Positions 15,223-26,400 of a DNA stretch of 45,257 bases are shown in pieces. Source of the stretch: an uncultured Winogradskyella sp. GTDB lineage: Bacteria > Bacteroidota > Bacteroidia > Flavobacteriales > Flavobacteriaceae. Position numbers and translations under genes: made by a program. The notes under the pieces are model-generated. The model saw nothing but the letters and a program-made list of their open reading frames with translations. It made no database searches and was not told where the DNA came from. Position 1 is the stretch's first letter; every line of letters begins with the position of its first letter. The stretch covers positions 1 to 45,257 of the forward strand of contig NZ_CALGNH010000055.1 in assembly GCF_937958655.1 (NCBI RefSeq), in the 5' to 3' direction.

Positions 15223-18200
15223 TGGCAGAAGGTACACTCATAAAAGACCAATTAATTACCAAAGATGCTTTAGGTTGGGGTTTAGAATATGAAAAAAACC
15301 TCAATATTGCCATTGCCAAAAATGAAGAACTTAAAAAGTCTGCCATAGAACTATTTGACATCTACAAACAATTGCAAGGTGTTTCTAATAACAAGCAACT
15401 CGGCACACTACAACAAAAACAGATCACCATTACCCAAACCGCAACCAAAGCCTATGAAGATCAAGGTAAGGCATTGGCAAAAGTAGATGAAGAACGCCAA
15501 AAATCATTAACCAGTCTATTGCGCACTACTAATAAATTACAAAATGTCAATACCCAGACCAATAAACAAAATATTGAAGCACGCGAAACCCTTAGACTTC
15601 AAAACCTAGAGATAAAGCGCAATCTCACGTTTATGGGCAGGCTTACTAATGAGCGTGATAAAGCACGTAAGTCAGTTCAAGAACTTCAAGCAAAATTGGC
15701 ACTTGGCAAAAAACTGAGCGACCAAGAGCAAAAAGAACTTAGGGAAAGCACTAGAGAATTCAATAAATACGATAAAGCTGTAAAAGGCATCCGTAAATCA
15801 ACCAACCAATTTCAAGAAAACGTTGGTAACTACCCTAAGTTTCTTCAACCTGCCATTGCGTCTTTAAAAACGTTTATTCCATTAATAGGCGCAGGTCTAG
15901 GTTTACGTGAAGCCTTTAACTTTGCTAACGAAGCAAGACAGTTAGCCTTACAAGCAAAAGGTATAGAGTTCGCTTTTGATAGAGTTAATAATTCAAGTGA
16001 AATACTAAACAGAACCTTAAAAGCCACTCGAGGTCTGGTTTCAGAACTCGATGTTAAAAGAGCAGTTGTACAATTAGATAATTTTAATCTAAATGTAGAA
16101 CAAACTGATACTTTATTAGAATTGGCGGCAGTTAGAGCAGCACAAACTGGAGATTCTTTCGAAGACATGCTTAATCAAGTGGTTTTAGGTCTCGGTAGAG
16201 AAAGTACAGCTAGGTTAGATGATTTAGGTATCACCCAAAAACGAATAAACGAAGAAGTCGATAAAGGCAAGGAATTTATGCAAGCCTTTGTTGATGTAGC
16301 TAAAGAAGAAATTCCAAGAGCTGGTGCTGTTTTAGATGAAGCTGCAAACTCACAACAGAAATTTAATGCCGCTTATGAAGATTTTCAACTATCTGTTGGA
16401 AAGGGCTTGATTTCAAAAGCTGGTGATGCTTTTAATAGGCTTGGTACTTTTATTTTAAAAGCTATTACACCAACGAAATCATTAACCGAAGAAGTTATAC
16501 AACAACAAACAGAATTACAGACGTTACGATTTAGAATATTTAATGTTAATACCACTAATGAAGAAAGAGTTAGGTTAATTAATCAACTCAAATCGGTATA
16601 TCCAGATTTATTAAAAAATATAGATGCTGAAAAAGTATCAAACGAAGAACTTCAAATAGCCATTAAAAGTGTCAACGATGAGTTAGTGAACAAAATCCTA
16701 ATAGCTCAAGCAGATGATAAAATTGCAGAACAAGCTATAAAAACAGCAAAGGTCAAAGAAGGACTTTTATTAAATCAAGTTGAACTAGAAAATGCAGTTG
16801 CTGAAGGTTTAAAAAAAGCCGAAGGTTTTAAATTAGATTCTACCAAAACTGATATAGAAAACGCAAGAGCTTTGACAGAGTACTTAGATTCTAAAGAAAC
16901 TTTTAATAATCAATATGCGGAACAAATAAAACTAATAAATTTTGGTATCAATAATATAGAAGTTCAGCAAAAGAGATTAAATAAGCAAGAAGAAGAAGGT
17001 ATTAATCTATTATCAGCTAAGGATGAACTGCTAAAGCGTTTAGGAATTGAAACCAAAAAACAGTCCAACGACACAGGTGAAATAACCGAAGCCCAAGCTA
17101 GAAATGTAAAGTTCATTCAAGAATTAATTAATAAAGAACAGGAAAAACTAAAATTAGCAACTAATCGAGACGAAGCTAAAGCGATACAAGACCGTATTGT
17201 ATTATTGCAAAAAGAACTACAGGCAATTCTTGGAAATAATAAAGCTTTAAAATCAAAACAAGATTTTTCACAACAAGACGCCTTCAACCTATCCAAACAA
17301 CAACTACAATCCCAAATAGATGCTCAAAAACGCATTTTAGATAGCGACGACGAAACCACATCAAAACGTTTAGCATCTGTTGTTAATTACACGGACAAGT
17401 CCATACTTCTTTTACAGTTAGAACGCAAACGTGCTATTGAACTCGCCAAAGGTAGAACCGACGAAATAAAACGTATAGAACTCGCCTATTCCGATGATTA
17501 CGATGCACTAATACGAGAACGTGAGGATAACGTACAGGTCATACTGCAAAGCAGTTTTGAAAAGACAAAAGCTAGAATTGAAGCCGAAAACCAGTTACAG
17601 GTCAATGCGACGAACCAACGTATCAATGAAGCACAGGCAAGATTACGAGCAGATTTAGAAACGCTTAACGGTCCTGCACGTTTGGCACGCATCCAAGCCT
17701 ATGAGGATGAAGTGACCAAAATAGAACGTGAAGCTGCTGAGGAACGTCTAAGAAATCAAATAACAGTTATTGAAAAGGAACTAGCAAATCCGATGCTAGA
17801 CCCAGAGCAACGTATCGCATTAGAACGTATGCTTACGGATGCCAAAATAGCACTATCCGACGAAGCAACCGAAAATGCCATTGCCAACGCAGAACTGCAA
17901 GCACAAGCCGAACAACGATTGTTCGACATGAAGCAACAACTTATCGTTCAAGCTTCACAAAACATTGCGGACAGTTTGGGTCTTAACGCAAGGAATATTG
18001 AGAACTTCTTCAATGCCTTTTTATTAAAAGCCGAAGAAACAGGTGATGCAGTTATAGATAAATACAATCAAGTATCGCAAACTTTATCGCAAATCGGATC
18101 AATAGGTGCAGTTACTGGTGATATCTTACAATCTGTATTCGAAGCCAACATTCTAGGTATAGATGAACAAATAGACGCACAAGAAGACTACTACGAACGA

Positions 18201-18887
18201 CAAATTCAATTAGCTGGTGAAGACGAAAGCCAACGCGAAGCATTAGAACAAGAGCGAGAAATAAAACGTCAGCAGTTAGAAGAAAAGAAACGTCAGGAAC
18301 AAATAAAAGCTGCAAGATTCGCAAAAGCATTTTCAATTTTTAATATCGCTATCACCACAGCTCAAGCAGCAATAGGCGCACTTGCTCCACCTCCTATTGG
18401 ATTAGGTCCAGTATTAGGTATTCCTTTAGCGGCAACAGCAATCGGTTTCGGTGCTTTACAAATAGGTGCTGTACTTGCAAAACCTATACCTAAGTATCGA
18501 TATGGTACTGAAGATCATCCAGGTGGACCAGCCGAAGTTGCAGAAGTACGACCAGAGGTTATTTTAGAGCCTGGTAAAAAACCATACATCCAAAAAACGA
18601 GGGCTACACTCAATTTAGCACCACATACACAGGTAATTCCATCCGTAGAAGAATTCTCAAACCAAATGATTGCAGCGTCTATTATGACGAGTTTAGCTTA
18701 CGAAAAACGTAATCTCAACGACTATGAGACCTTACTCGCTTTTGAAAAATATAGCGGTGAAATGGTAGATGAGCTTAAGAACAATACCAAAGCGGTAAAA
18801 GCCTTAAAACTACGAGTTAATGTGCATAACCAAAAGTATGACATACCCTATCAGTTATTTCGTTCACAAAACATTAAATGGCCATGA
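15222..18887 (+). CDS. Tail tape measure protein (1221 aa)
   Basis: Sets tail length and is ejected with the DNA. Residues 1-250 and 500-1020 are long Gln/Glu/Lys coiled coils. The middle (about 205-400) holds a globular part with a DVKRAVVQLDNFNLN segment like other tape measures. Near residues 1035-1090 are Ala/Gly/Ile-rich hydrophobic segments (GIPLAATAIGFGALQIGAVLA) typical of tape-measure membrane-inserting regions. It is the longest gene of the operon, and its 3' end overlaps the next gene by 10 bases. Confidence 0.88.
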   Translation: MAEGTLIKDQLITKDALGWGLEYEKNLNIAIAKNEELKKSAIELFDIYKQLQGVSNNKQLGTLQQKQITITQTATKAYEDQGKALAKVDEERQKSLTSLLRTTNKLQNVNTQTNKQNIEARETLRLQNLEIKRNLTFMGRLTNERDKARKSVQELQAKLALGKKLSDQEQKELRESTREFNKYDKAVKGIRKSTNQFQENVGNYPKFLQPAIASLKTFIPLIGAGLGLREAFNFANEARQLALQAKGIEFAFDRVNNSSEILNRTLKATRGLVSELDVKRAVVQLDNFNLNVEQTDTLLELAAVRAAQTGDSFEDMLNQVVLGLGRESTARLDDLGITQKRINEEVDKGKEFMQAFVDVAKEEIPRAGAVLDEAANSQQKFNAAYEDFQLSVGKGLISKAGDAFNRLGTFILKAITPTKSLTEEVIQQQTELQTLRFRIFNVNTTNEERVRLINQLKSVYPDLLKNIDAEKVSNEELQIAIKSVNDELVNKILIAQADDKIAEQAIKTAKVKEGLLLNQVELENAVAEGLKKAEGFKLDSTKTDIENARALTEYLDSKETFNNQYAEQIKLINFGINNIEVQQKRLNKQEEEGINLLSAKDELLKRLGIETKKQSNDTGEITEAQARNVKFIQELINKEQEKLKLATNRDEAKAIQDRIVLLQKELQAILGNNKALKSKQDFSQQDAFNLSKQQLQSQIDAQKRILDSDDETTSKRLASVVNYTDKSILLLQLERKRAIELAKGRTDEIKRIELAYSDDYDALIREREDNVQVILQSSFEKTKARIEAENQLQVNATNQRINEAQARLRADLETLNGPARLARIQAYEDEVTKIEREAAEERLRNQITVIEKELANPMLDPEQRIALERMLTDAKIALSDEATENAIANAELQAQAEQRLFDMKQQLIVQASQNIADSLGLNARNIENFFNAFLLKAEETGDAVIDKYNQVSQTLSQIGSIGAVTGDILQSVFEANILGIDEQIDAQEDYYERQIQLAGEDESQREALEQEREIKRQQLEEKKRQEQIKAARFAKAFSIFNIAITTAQAAIGALAPPPIGLGPVLGIPLAATAIGFGALQIGAVLAKPIPKYRYGTEDHPGGPAEVAEVRPEVILEPGKKPYIQKTRATLNLAPHTQVIPSVEEFSNQMIAASIMTSLAYEKRNLNDYETLLAFEKYSGEMVDELKNNTKAVKALKLRVNVHNQKYDIPYQLFRSQNIKWP

Positions 18888-21175
18888 TAGATACTGCATA
18901 CATTAACCGTACAGAATATGAAATCCAAAATACCAACATCGGTAATTTTGAGGTGGCTTCTGAGGATATCATTGGTTGGAACGACGACGAAAAAGAGTAT
19001 GCACGTAACGATGATTACGAAGGTATTTTCGCTAAATTTTCCAATGCGCTGAGTTTTAAGGGTGATGCCAAAAACTGGCTTAATAATGCTAGAGATACAT
19101 TAGGTATCAATGCTAAACTTAGATTGGTAAAAAACGCTTTAGACAATGAGCTAAAATGGCATCGTGAGTACACAGGATTTTTATCGATGCGCTCTTGGGA
19201 ATTTAAAGATAACATTACCTCAATGAAATTTGAGTCTGGTGGATTAGAAACTACTCTAAAAGCTAGACGCAAGGATAAAGTAGAAATAGAACGTACACAG
19301 ACCTTTGATGGTCGTATAATACCAGCATTGGAATTAAAGCAATTGAGTCTACCTGGTCGTCGAATTTTTTTAGAAACCAATACTGCAACTGACGATATCA
19401 ATAATCAAGCCAATTGCCAAGTAGAATCCAACGCAGGTAATACACGTCATCAAATCACAGGAATTCCATTACAAATACAAGGGCAATCCCATGATCTAGC
19501 CAATAATGTGTTTTTACATTCTTCAGGTACAGAAACCCAAGGAACCACAGGAATGATGTTCTATGCCCTTAATGACAGAGAGCGAAACATGAATATTAGT
19601 TTAGATGTTGCTTTGGATGCATTTTTTCAACAGTATGAAAATGTACAATGGTGTCGTTATAAAATATGCTTGACTACCTATCAAGATGGCGCTAATTATA
19701 ACATAAAAGAACGTCGTGTCCTGTATGAATTGCGATCTGAAGACCCTATAGAATCCGACGATCCTAACGACTCAGAATTAGTATTACCTAATAATGTTGA
19801 TTATAATTATGGAAGTTTCATAAAAAAAATCGCCTTTAGTCATGTGGAAGATATCACGCTTTTAGAAGGTGAAAGCCTAGCTTTAGAATGTTACTTAAAA
19901 TCGGATATGTTTGGTTCAAACCTCAATCCTAGAAACAATGCAGGGGTGAGAGTATTTGCACAAAACATTGTTGCTAATCTTAAAATTGAAGAAGACAGCT
20001 ACTACCCACCTACCCTAACCAATGGTGTATTGGCTTATGAGTTATTAGAACGTTTAGTAGAGATTATGACGGGTGACAAATCTAATTTTAAATCCGATTA
20101 TTACGGTCGTGTAGATAGAGGTTATCCGGTAGATGGACCTGGGGCTTATACATTTTTATCTCATGGCCATTGGATAAGACAATTCTCCGCAGGTGATGAC
20201 CTGTACAAACCATTTTCCACATCGTTCTTAGATGCTTTTGAAAGTTTAGAGGTACTGCATGATGTAGGATTAGGTATAGAACGCATCGGTTTTAAGGAAC
20301 GTATTATTCTTGAAGACTCTAAATACTTTAACGACAACAATGTTACCCTACGCCTGGGTAAAGAAGTTAATAACACATTTCAATACACCCAAGTTAACAA
20401 TGTTGAGCGTAAAATAGCCGAAGATTATTATTATTCCTCAATCGTAATAGGTTCAGAAAAAGGTGGTGATTATGAAGAAGTGATGGGCTTACAAGAAACC
20501 AACACTCAAGCCAATTTTACAACCATAATTGAAGGTGTTGCCAATGAATATAAAAAAACAGCAAAATACCGTTGGGATCCTTACGGTGAAGAAATCATTA
20601 GACGACGCAACAAAATAACGGCACCGACTACGGACCAAAGTGGCGACCTAGATATCTGGGCTCACGATGTAAAACCAAGCTTATCCAATGTTTTAGAACT
20701 GAAAACATGGCAGGATGTGCTCGATGCAGAACCTATTGGAATGTTTGACCCAGAAAGCAGTTACAATTTCCTTTGGTCACCAGTTCAACTCTTATTAAAG
20801 CATGGCCATAAGATAAGCGCTGGATTAACTAAATATCCATTGAACAGTATCATTTTTGGAAACTCTACAGGGAAAAGTCAAGTTATAATTCAATCCCAAG
20901 GTAATCCACCTTATGCAGAAAATGGCAACATACCAAATGCCGATTTAGAACCAGCTAGGGACGTGCCTGAAGAAATAAAGTTCAATTATAAGGTAGACAG
21001 AAATTTCATTCAAAACGTAGAAGGATTCACGACGTTGCCTAACGGAAACAAAGTGCCAAATCTCTATGGCAAAGTTGAATTTTTAAATGAGTTTGGCGAA
21101 TTGGAAAAAGCAAAAATAATCAACTTAAAGCCAAATGGTGATGGTGAATTTACAGTAATAAAAAGCGCAATATGA
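18878..21175 (+). CDS. Distal tail or hub protein (765 aa)
   Basis: Large protein immediately after the tape measure, the expected position of distal tail or hub proteins. The N-terminus has NRTEYEIQNTNIGNFEV, then FSNALSFKGDAKNWLNNARD and REYTGFLSMRSWEFKDNITS, a beta-rich start typical of distal-tail proteins in Bacteroidota siphophages. It continues with long beta-rich stretches and ends in FNYKVDRNFIQNVEG. It probably forms the baseplate centre. Family assignment is by position and pattern. Confidence 0.65.
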   Translation: MAMIDTAYINRTEYEIQNTNIGNFEVASEDIIGWNDDEKEYARNDDYEGIFAKFSNALSFKGDAKNWLNNARDTLGINAKLRLVKNALDNELKWHREYTGFLSMRSWEFKDNITSMKFESGGLETTLKARRKDKVEIERTQTFDGRIIPALELKQLSLPGRRIFLETNTATDDINNQANCQVESNAGNTRHQITGIPLQIQGQSHDLANNVFLHSSGTETQGTTGMMFYALNDRERNMNISLDVALDAFFQQYENVQWCRYKICLTTYQDGANYNIKERRVLYELRSEDPIESDDPNDSELVLPNNVDYNYGSFIKKIAFSHVEDITLLEGESLALECYLKSDMFGSNLNPRNNAGVRVFAQNIVANLKIEEDSYYPPTLTNGVLAYELLERLVEIMTGDKSNFKSDYYGRVDRGYPVDGPGAYTFLSHGHWIRQFSAGDDLYKPFSTSFLDAFESLEVLHDVGLGIERIGFKERIILEDSKYFNDNNVTLRLGKEVNNTFQYTQVNNVERKIAEDYYYSSIVIGSEKGGDYEEVMGLQETNTQANFTTIIEGVANEYKKTAKYRWDPYGEEIIRRRNKITAPTTDQSGDLDIWAHDVKPSLSNVLELKTWQDVLDAEPIGMFDPESSYNFLWSPVQLLLKHGHKISAGLTKYPLNSIIFGNSTGKSQVIIQSQGNPPYAENGNIPNADLEPARDVPEEIKFNYKVDRNFIQNVEGFTTLPNGNKVPNLYGKVEFLNEFGELEKAKIINLKPNGDGEFTVIKSAI

Positions 21176-23232
21176 CCTACTCACAAATAACATTGATATT
21201 CGATACAGATTTAGCGATAAACGAAAGTATACTGTTTGATGCCACAATCAATAATGGGTTTACCTTTCAAGAAATTTGGGTCAGTCTTAGAACTGGTGTT
21301 GGTAAAGTAACCCAAGGTACACCAACAAATATAGATGGTGAGCGTTCAGCAATTAATTTTGTAACAGCTTTTAATCTCGATTTCAACAATTCTAATATCT
21401 ACGAAGTTACTAGAACTTATAACACGGTAGTTATTGCATCGACTATTGCTAATAATGATTTTGACAACTTTAGCAATATTGCCGATGTCACTGCAAATCC
21501 CACTACAGAAAGCACTAATGTAAGAGCAATAATAGACAATTTCGACGGTGATGTTCTGACAATAGATTCATATAGTATAATTCAAGCTACTGAAAACGGT
21601 GCCTGTTCTCATTATAGATTTCAAGTAAACACAAGCATTCAAGCAGATGAATATTATTTCTTTAATGATTCAGAAAACAGCGTCACGGTTAATAACAATC
21701 CGTTCTTTTTCGAAATACAGCGCAGTATTGGTTTTAGTATTACAGTAGTTAAAGATGAACAAATACAATTCTTAACACTTCTACCAGATGTTATTCCAAG
21801 TTTATGGAATAGCGCCAACATTAATGTCATAAGTAATTATTCGCCTAATGGCGGAACGGTAACCATAAATCTTAACAATGTTAATAATGTCGGTACTATA
21901 GAATATTCTTTAGATAACAGCAATTGGCAAACCTCAAATACATTCTCTGGTTTAGTTGCAGATGACTATACGATTTATGTTAGAGATGGCTTAGGATGTT
22001 TTCATAGTCTCGATTTTACGGTAGATAGTAATAACATTACAGAACCCTATTCTAAAATTAGTAAAAGCAACTCTATTCGTTTTGCGGTTCAAGAATCCTT
22101 TGAACCTTGCAGCGCATCGGTAAATGATGAAAATACGCTGAGCTATCAAGCTTTTGCACGTAACCAAAGACTAGCTTATAAAGAATCTTGGAAATTTAAC
22201 AGTTGTGATATTGTTCCTAATCAAATATGGTCCAATTATGCCAACATCGCTATACAAGTATTAAAAGCTGATGGTAACACAGATGTAATTATTCCAACGC
22301 AATTGACCTATAATATAGGCAGAACAGATGCTAGGGATGCGATGGCTTATGGATTGGAAAATGATAAAACAGGGATTTATTTTCTTACTGGTAATCTGTA
22401 TGATTTTGACACCAATTTAGATACTGGGAATGACTATACTTTAAACGGAGGTCTGCCTGAATGGGGCGTTATTGGAAATTATATGCATTATAACAATGCC
22501 TGGTATCAAATAGAAAATGTGTTTTACGATGATGACCTACAAGCAGAAGTTTTAGCTATTAACACCTTGTTCACACAATTAACTGCAACAAGCAGTATCG
22601 TTAAATGCCAATACAATAGACAGAATTTTGAGGTGTATGAATTTAATGTTGCTATGGCAGCTTATAACAATACCTGCATTCAGGTACAAATTGTAGAAAC
22701 CGATAGCAGATTTCCAACTAAAACAAGACTGTCGGAATTTATTAGCGTAAAGACCGAGCATAAGGACTGTATTAAAATGATTAGTTATTCTGTAGATAAT
22801 ACTGATGTGTATTACCAATCTGGCATACAACACATTGCCCACTTACCAATAATAAATATCGAAGGTGGTTACGATCAAGAAAGTGAAATAAATAAAGGTG
22901 ATAACGCCAGTGGCTTAATTTCAGGATCCTTATATGAAACCAATCTGTTCATTATAGGTCCTGTAACAAAGGAACACTACAGGCAAATTGTAGAACAAGC
23001 GAGTAATGAAATTGTAATTATCAACGGAACGTATTATGTAAAGAATGGTAATGTGGAAAAAGATGGACCATTAGAAGAAAGTAATTTATATGAAGTGCGA
23101 TTGAATATGTTGAAATCTAAAGGTAGAGGCACATTGAATGCTTCAGATGAATTATTAAATACAAACGAAAACTTAGAGGTGCCTAATCTTGTGATTGATT
23201 CTGATGGTAATGTTGTGAGTTATCAACAATAG
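21172..23232 (+). CDS. Tail protein with SprB-like repeat (686 aa)
   Basis: Baseplate or receptor-associated tail protein. Residues about 226-285 carry a SprB-like (adhesin) repeat: GGTVTINLNN, IEYSLDNSNWQTSNTFSGL, DDYTIYVRDGLGCFHS, which is characteristic of flavobacterial cell-surface adhesins. The rest is beta-rich and Asn-rich. The gene is coupled to the previous one by ATGA and its 3' end overlaps the minus-strand gene at 23183. Probably contributes to host contact. Confidence 0.65.
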   Translation: MTYSQITLIFDTDLAINESILFDATINNGFTFQEIWVSLRTGVGKVTQGTPTNIDGERSAINFVTAFNLDFNNSNIYEVTRTYNTVVIASTIANNDFDNFSNIADVTANPTTESTNVRAIIDNFDGDVLTIDSYSIIQATENGACSHYRFQVNTSIQADEYYFFNDSENSVTVNNNPFFFEIQRSIGFSITVVKDEQIQFLTLLPDVIPSLWNSANINVISNYSPNGGTVTINLNNVNNVGTIEYSLDNSNWQTSNTFSGLVADDYTIYVRDGLGCFHSLDFTVDSNNITEPYSKISKSNSIRFAVQESFEPCSASVNDENTLSYQAFARNQRLAYKESWKFNSCDIVPNQIWSNYANIAIQVLKADGNTDVIIPTQLTYNIGRTDARDAMAYGLENDKTGIYFLTGNLYDFDTNLDTGNDYTLNGGLPEWGVIGNYMHYNNAWYQIENVFYDDDLQAEVLAINTLFTQLTATSSIVKCQYNRQNFEVYEFNVAMAAYNNTCIQVQIVETDSRFPTKTRLSEFISVKTEHKDCIKMISYSVDNTDVYYQSGIQHIAHLPIINIEGGYDQESEINKGDNASGLISGSLYETNLFIIGPVTKEHYRQIVEQASNEIVIINGTYYVKNGNVEKDGPLEESNLYEVRLNMLKSKGRGTLNASDELLNTNENLEVPNLVIDSDGNVVSYQQ

Positions 23233-23401
23233 ATTTTAAGGTCTGTTTATCGATATGAAGATGGTTATGTGTTTCGGACGTATAGTGATGATTTATAAAA
23301 GTGGTATTGGATTGCTGTTCAGCATCAGGAATGCATGAAGCAATGACTTTACCGATAAGATAACCACCAAGTGTAAAACTGATAAAAATTAAAACAACCA
23401 T
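23183..23401 (-). CDS. Small membrane protein, minus strand (72 aa)
   Basis: One hydrophobic N-terminal helix (VVLIFISFTLGGYLIGKVIA), then a His/Asn/Gln-rich tail (HHYTSETHNHLHIDK, HYHQNQSQD). It has an ATG start and lies divergent to the tailspike gene across the palindromic promoter region, the one place in the late region where a minus-strand gene fits. Its end overlaps the previous gene by about 50 bases. It may be a regulated surface or accessory protein. Reality is uncertain. Confidence 0.4.
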   Translation of the reverse strand: MVVLIFISFTLGGYLIGKVIASCIPDAEQQSNTTFINHHYTSETHNHLHIDKQTLKSIVDNSQHYHQNQSQD

Positions 23402-23447
23402 AATTCAAAAGTAATTGAAATAGTGAAAACTATATGATTTTTCAATT

Positions 23448-23487
23448 ATTTAGAATTATTCTAAATAACAAAAATTAAGTATATTTG
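23448..23487 (+). promoter_or_regulatory. Promoter of the tailspike operon with a palindromic operator
   Basis: Palindrome ATTTAGAA-TTA-TTCTAAAT (23448-23466) is followed, after exactly 13 bases, by the -7 box TATATTTG (23480-23487). This duplicates the promoter at 7360-7399 in sequence and spacing. The ATG of the tailspike gene (23491) lies three bases after the box, so the mRNA would be leaderless or start a few bases inside the gene. The palindrome may also affect the divergent gene at 23183-23401. Confidence 0.7.
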
Positions 23488-23490
23488 AGC

Positions 23491-26400
23491 ATGTCTTGGC
23501 AACAACAAATACTACAGCAATTAAGTAGCATACAGAGTTTTATATCCAACTTAAATGCCAATAAAAAAAATGTTAATGATTTCGACCCTGTTTCTAATAT
23601 TGAGGGTTCGGATGTATTGCATATTTCACAGAATGGTATTGATAAAAAAGCTTCCTTTACCACCGTTTTAAGTTACCTAGACAACAGTAATCTGTTTACA
23701 GAAAACAGCTATGATACTTTAGAAGGTACCAATCCTTTGCTAACTCAGCAAAACGAACAAACTACGGGTAAAATACAGTATGTAGAAGATGCTAGGCTAC
23801 CGGACGAGATTACAAATGGTGATGACGTGTATTATGCCTATTACGAAAAGTTATCAACAAACACACAAAGCTTATCAGACTATAGAGAATTGACCAATGA
23901 TGAAGTTAGTGTTATCGAAAACTCTCAATCTTGGCAAAACAAACTACTAAAAGTTAAGCAAGCCGATTTTTCAGATTACAACAATATGGGTGATGGTTTG
24001 GTATTTGCTATTGAAACCGATGGCAAAATAACCTCTCTAATATTTGATGTTCCGTATTCCGAGGTATTAAGAACAGATATCGGACTTTTTGAAAGTGGTA
24101 AGTCGGTTATTTTTAAGTTCTACAATGCAACTCAAGGTAAACAGATATACGGTGAAGTTAGTAATATAGAACTGGTACAATCAGACACTTTAGTTAAAGT
24201 AGATTTTGGTAATGACATTGATACGCTTGATCTTTTAGAGTATGATAATTTGCAGTTGGGTTTGCCACTAACCAATATAAGTGATGATTCTAGTGGTGGT
24301 GGTGGTGGTTTATTAACAGTAGAATCAATCACAGATTTAGCTTCTGTAGATATTAGTGTGCGCAATATAGTTTACGTTTTAGAAAATGGTCGTGGCGGAA
24401 TATTTTATTATGATTCTGATGCATCAGCGGAAAATGAAGATGTAGCGTTATGTGGTGTAAAATTTCCATCTACAGGAACAGGAGCTTGGGTAAGAGATTT
24501 AAACAGTTCAGAGGGTTGGATCAAAACCGAATGGTACGGTATGAAATTCGATGCTGATTATGATGAGTGGGTTAATAATGGTACACTTAATAACTCTACA
24601 GACGAGCAGGATAAGTTTCAAGCCTGCGCAGACTATTGCTATCAAAACAAAAAGAACATGCTTTTACAAGAAGGCACAATCCTTTTGAATGGTGGTATTC
24701 GTGCATGGGTCCGTTCTACTTCGGGTGAGAAGATTGTTTGTAAAGGACAAGGAAAGGATAAGACATTTATATTTAACACCGCTATAACTTCTACTGGTGA
24801 TTTGTTAGTTAATATTCCTGTAGGCGGTCAAAATACAGATGCACCAGGCATAACTGAATGGCGAGATTTTACAATATTAGAAACAAATAACGGCAACGCA
24901 AACGGTACAGGTGGCACAAATCCAATTGCATCTGCATATTGTGAGGGATTAATTGTTGAGAATGTAGATATTTTAAAGTCAGGTAATAGAGGTGTGACGG
25001 CTGAAGCTTTTGAGCGCCTTAGATTTTTTAAAGTTAAAAATGTATTTATTGGTAATAGTAATAAAAACGCTATACAGGTTGGAGGTGTAGAGCATACAGG
25101 TGAGTTACGTTGTGATATAGTTTTAGATAACGTTAAAATTGACGGATACAACTTAGTAGCTACAAGACCTAACGGAAATGTTACAGAAAATGCAGGTTTT
25201 AAAGTAACCGCATCCAATACGTCCGATTGTCACTTAACAATTATAGGTACATTGGATATTAAGAACGGACACGCCAAAGCAATAGACTTGGGCGGTTGTC
25301 AAGTGAGCAATAGCGGTGCTATTAAGATTAATAATATAGACACTCCAGATGATAGTACTATTATTAATCAGGTAGCTATGGAGGTAGGTCAAGTCAATCA
25401 AGATTTACCACCAATATTTATTGAGAATGTTACCAATGGTGGTGGTATCATTTGTCAAAATAATGATAATGGTCAAAAGGTGACATTTAACGGTGTTTAT
25501 ATTAGGGGCGCTGAACTCTTCGATATGTGGTCGAGATACACAGCCACCTTTAATAACTTAGATTTTAATAGAGAAGATTTAAATGCCTCATTTATAAGTC
25601 AAGAGCAGAAAAGGTCAACAATTACAGGTTCAAAAATAGATGCAGTGAGACCTTTTGAAAATGTGAGCGGTGCTTTTCTATATCCATCTAATTTAGATAT
25701 AGATATTGTCGGTAGTAAAATTACGCATAAAGGCAGTCGTTACGGAGAAGAATTTTTCTCTAAAGCTAATTTCAAAGACACTCGATTGATTTGGTCGGGA
25801 AGTGGCGACCTTTTAGACGACTTTGTAATTAAAGGCGCAACCAACGCTATAGGTGTTAGTCGAGAACCTAACGGTATTCGTATCAAATCAGAAAAAACAG
25901 GAAACGGTTATATTCAGTTAAACACTAAAGTCAATAATATTGCTGGAACTTATACCGTAAAATTTAAGTTAGCTGAAACTAATGGTCAACCAATACGATT
26001 ACACGCTACGCATGGATCAATTACAGACGATCAAATAATAGAAACAACAAGTACAACGGAAGTTATAGTAACTCAATACGAATTTAGAGATCAAGATGTA
26101 ACCTTTAAAATAGGAAAGTTAGACGGCTATGCAGGAGACGTAGTATTGGAATATTTTAGTATTGAGCTAGATAATTTTGAACTTGTAGATAATGGTGATT
26201 TTGCAAATGGAACAGCAGATTGGCTTGAAGAGCGTGGTATATTTAGCGTGGTCAACGAGCAGGGTCAGTTACAACCGCAAAACTCTCAAACAGCTTTTGT
26301 TGTAAATAATTTAGGCTCTGTAAATTCTGGTACAGAACTCAGGATTAGAATGAATTACGTATCTGGAGCGCAAGGTTTACGTGTGCTTATAGGAAGCTCG

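Noticed and set aside
23485..23490. TTG start giving two extra residues to the tailspike
   Set aside because: The TTG is part of the -7 box, so it is unlikely to be transcribed; ATG 23491 was used.
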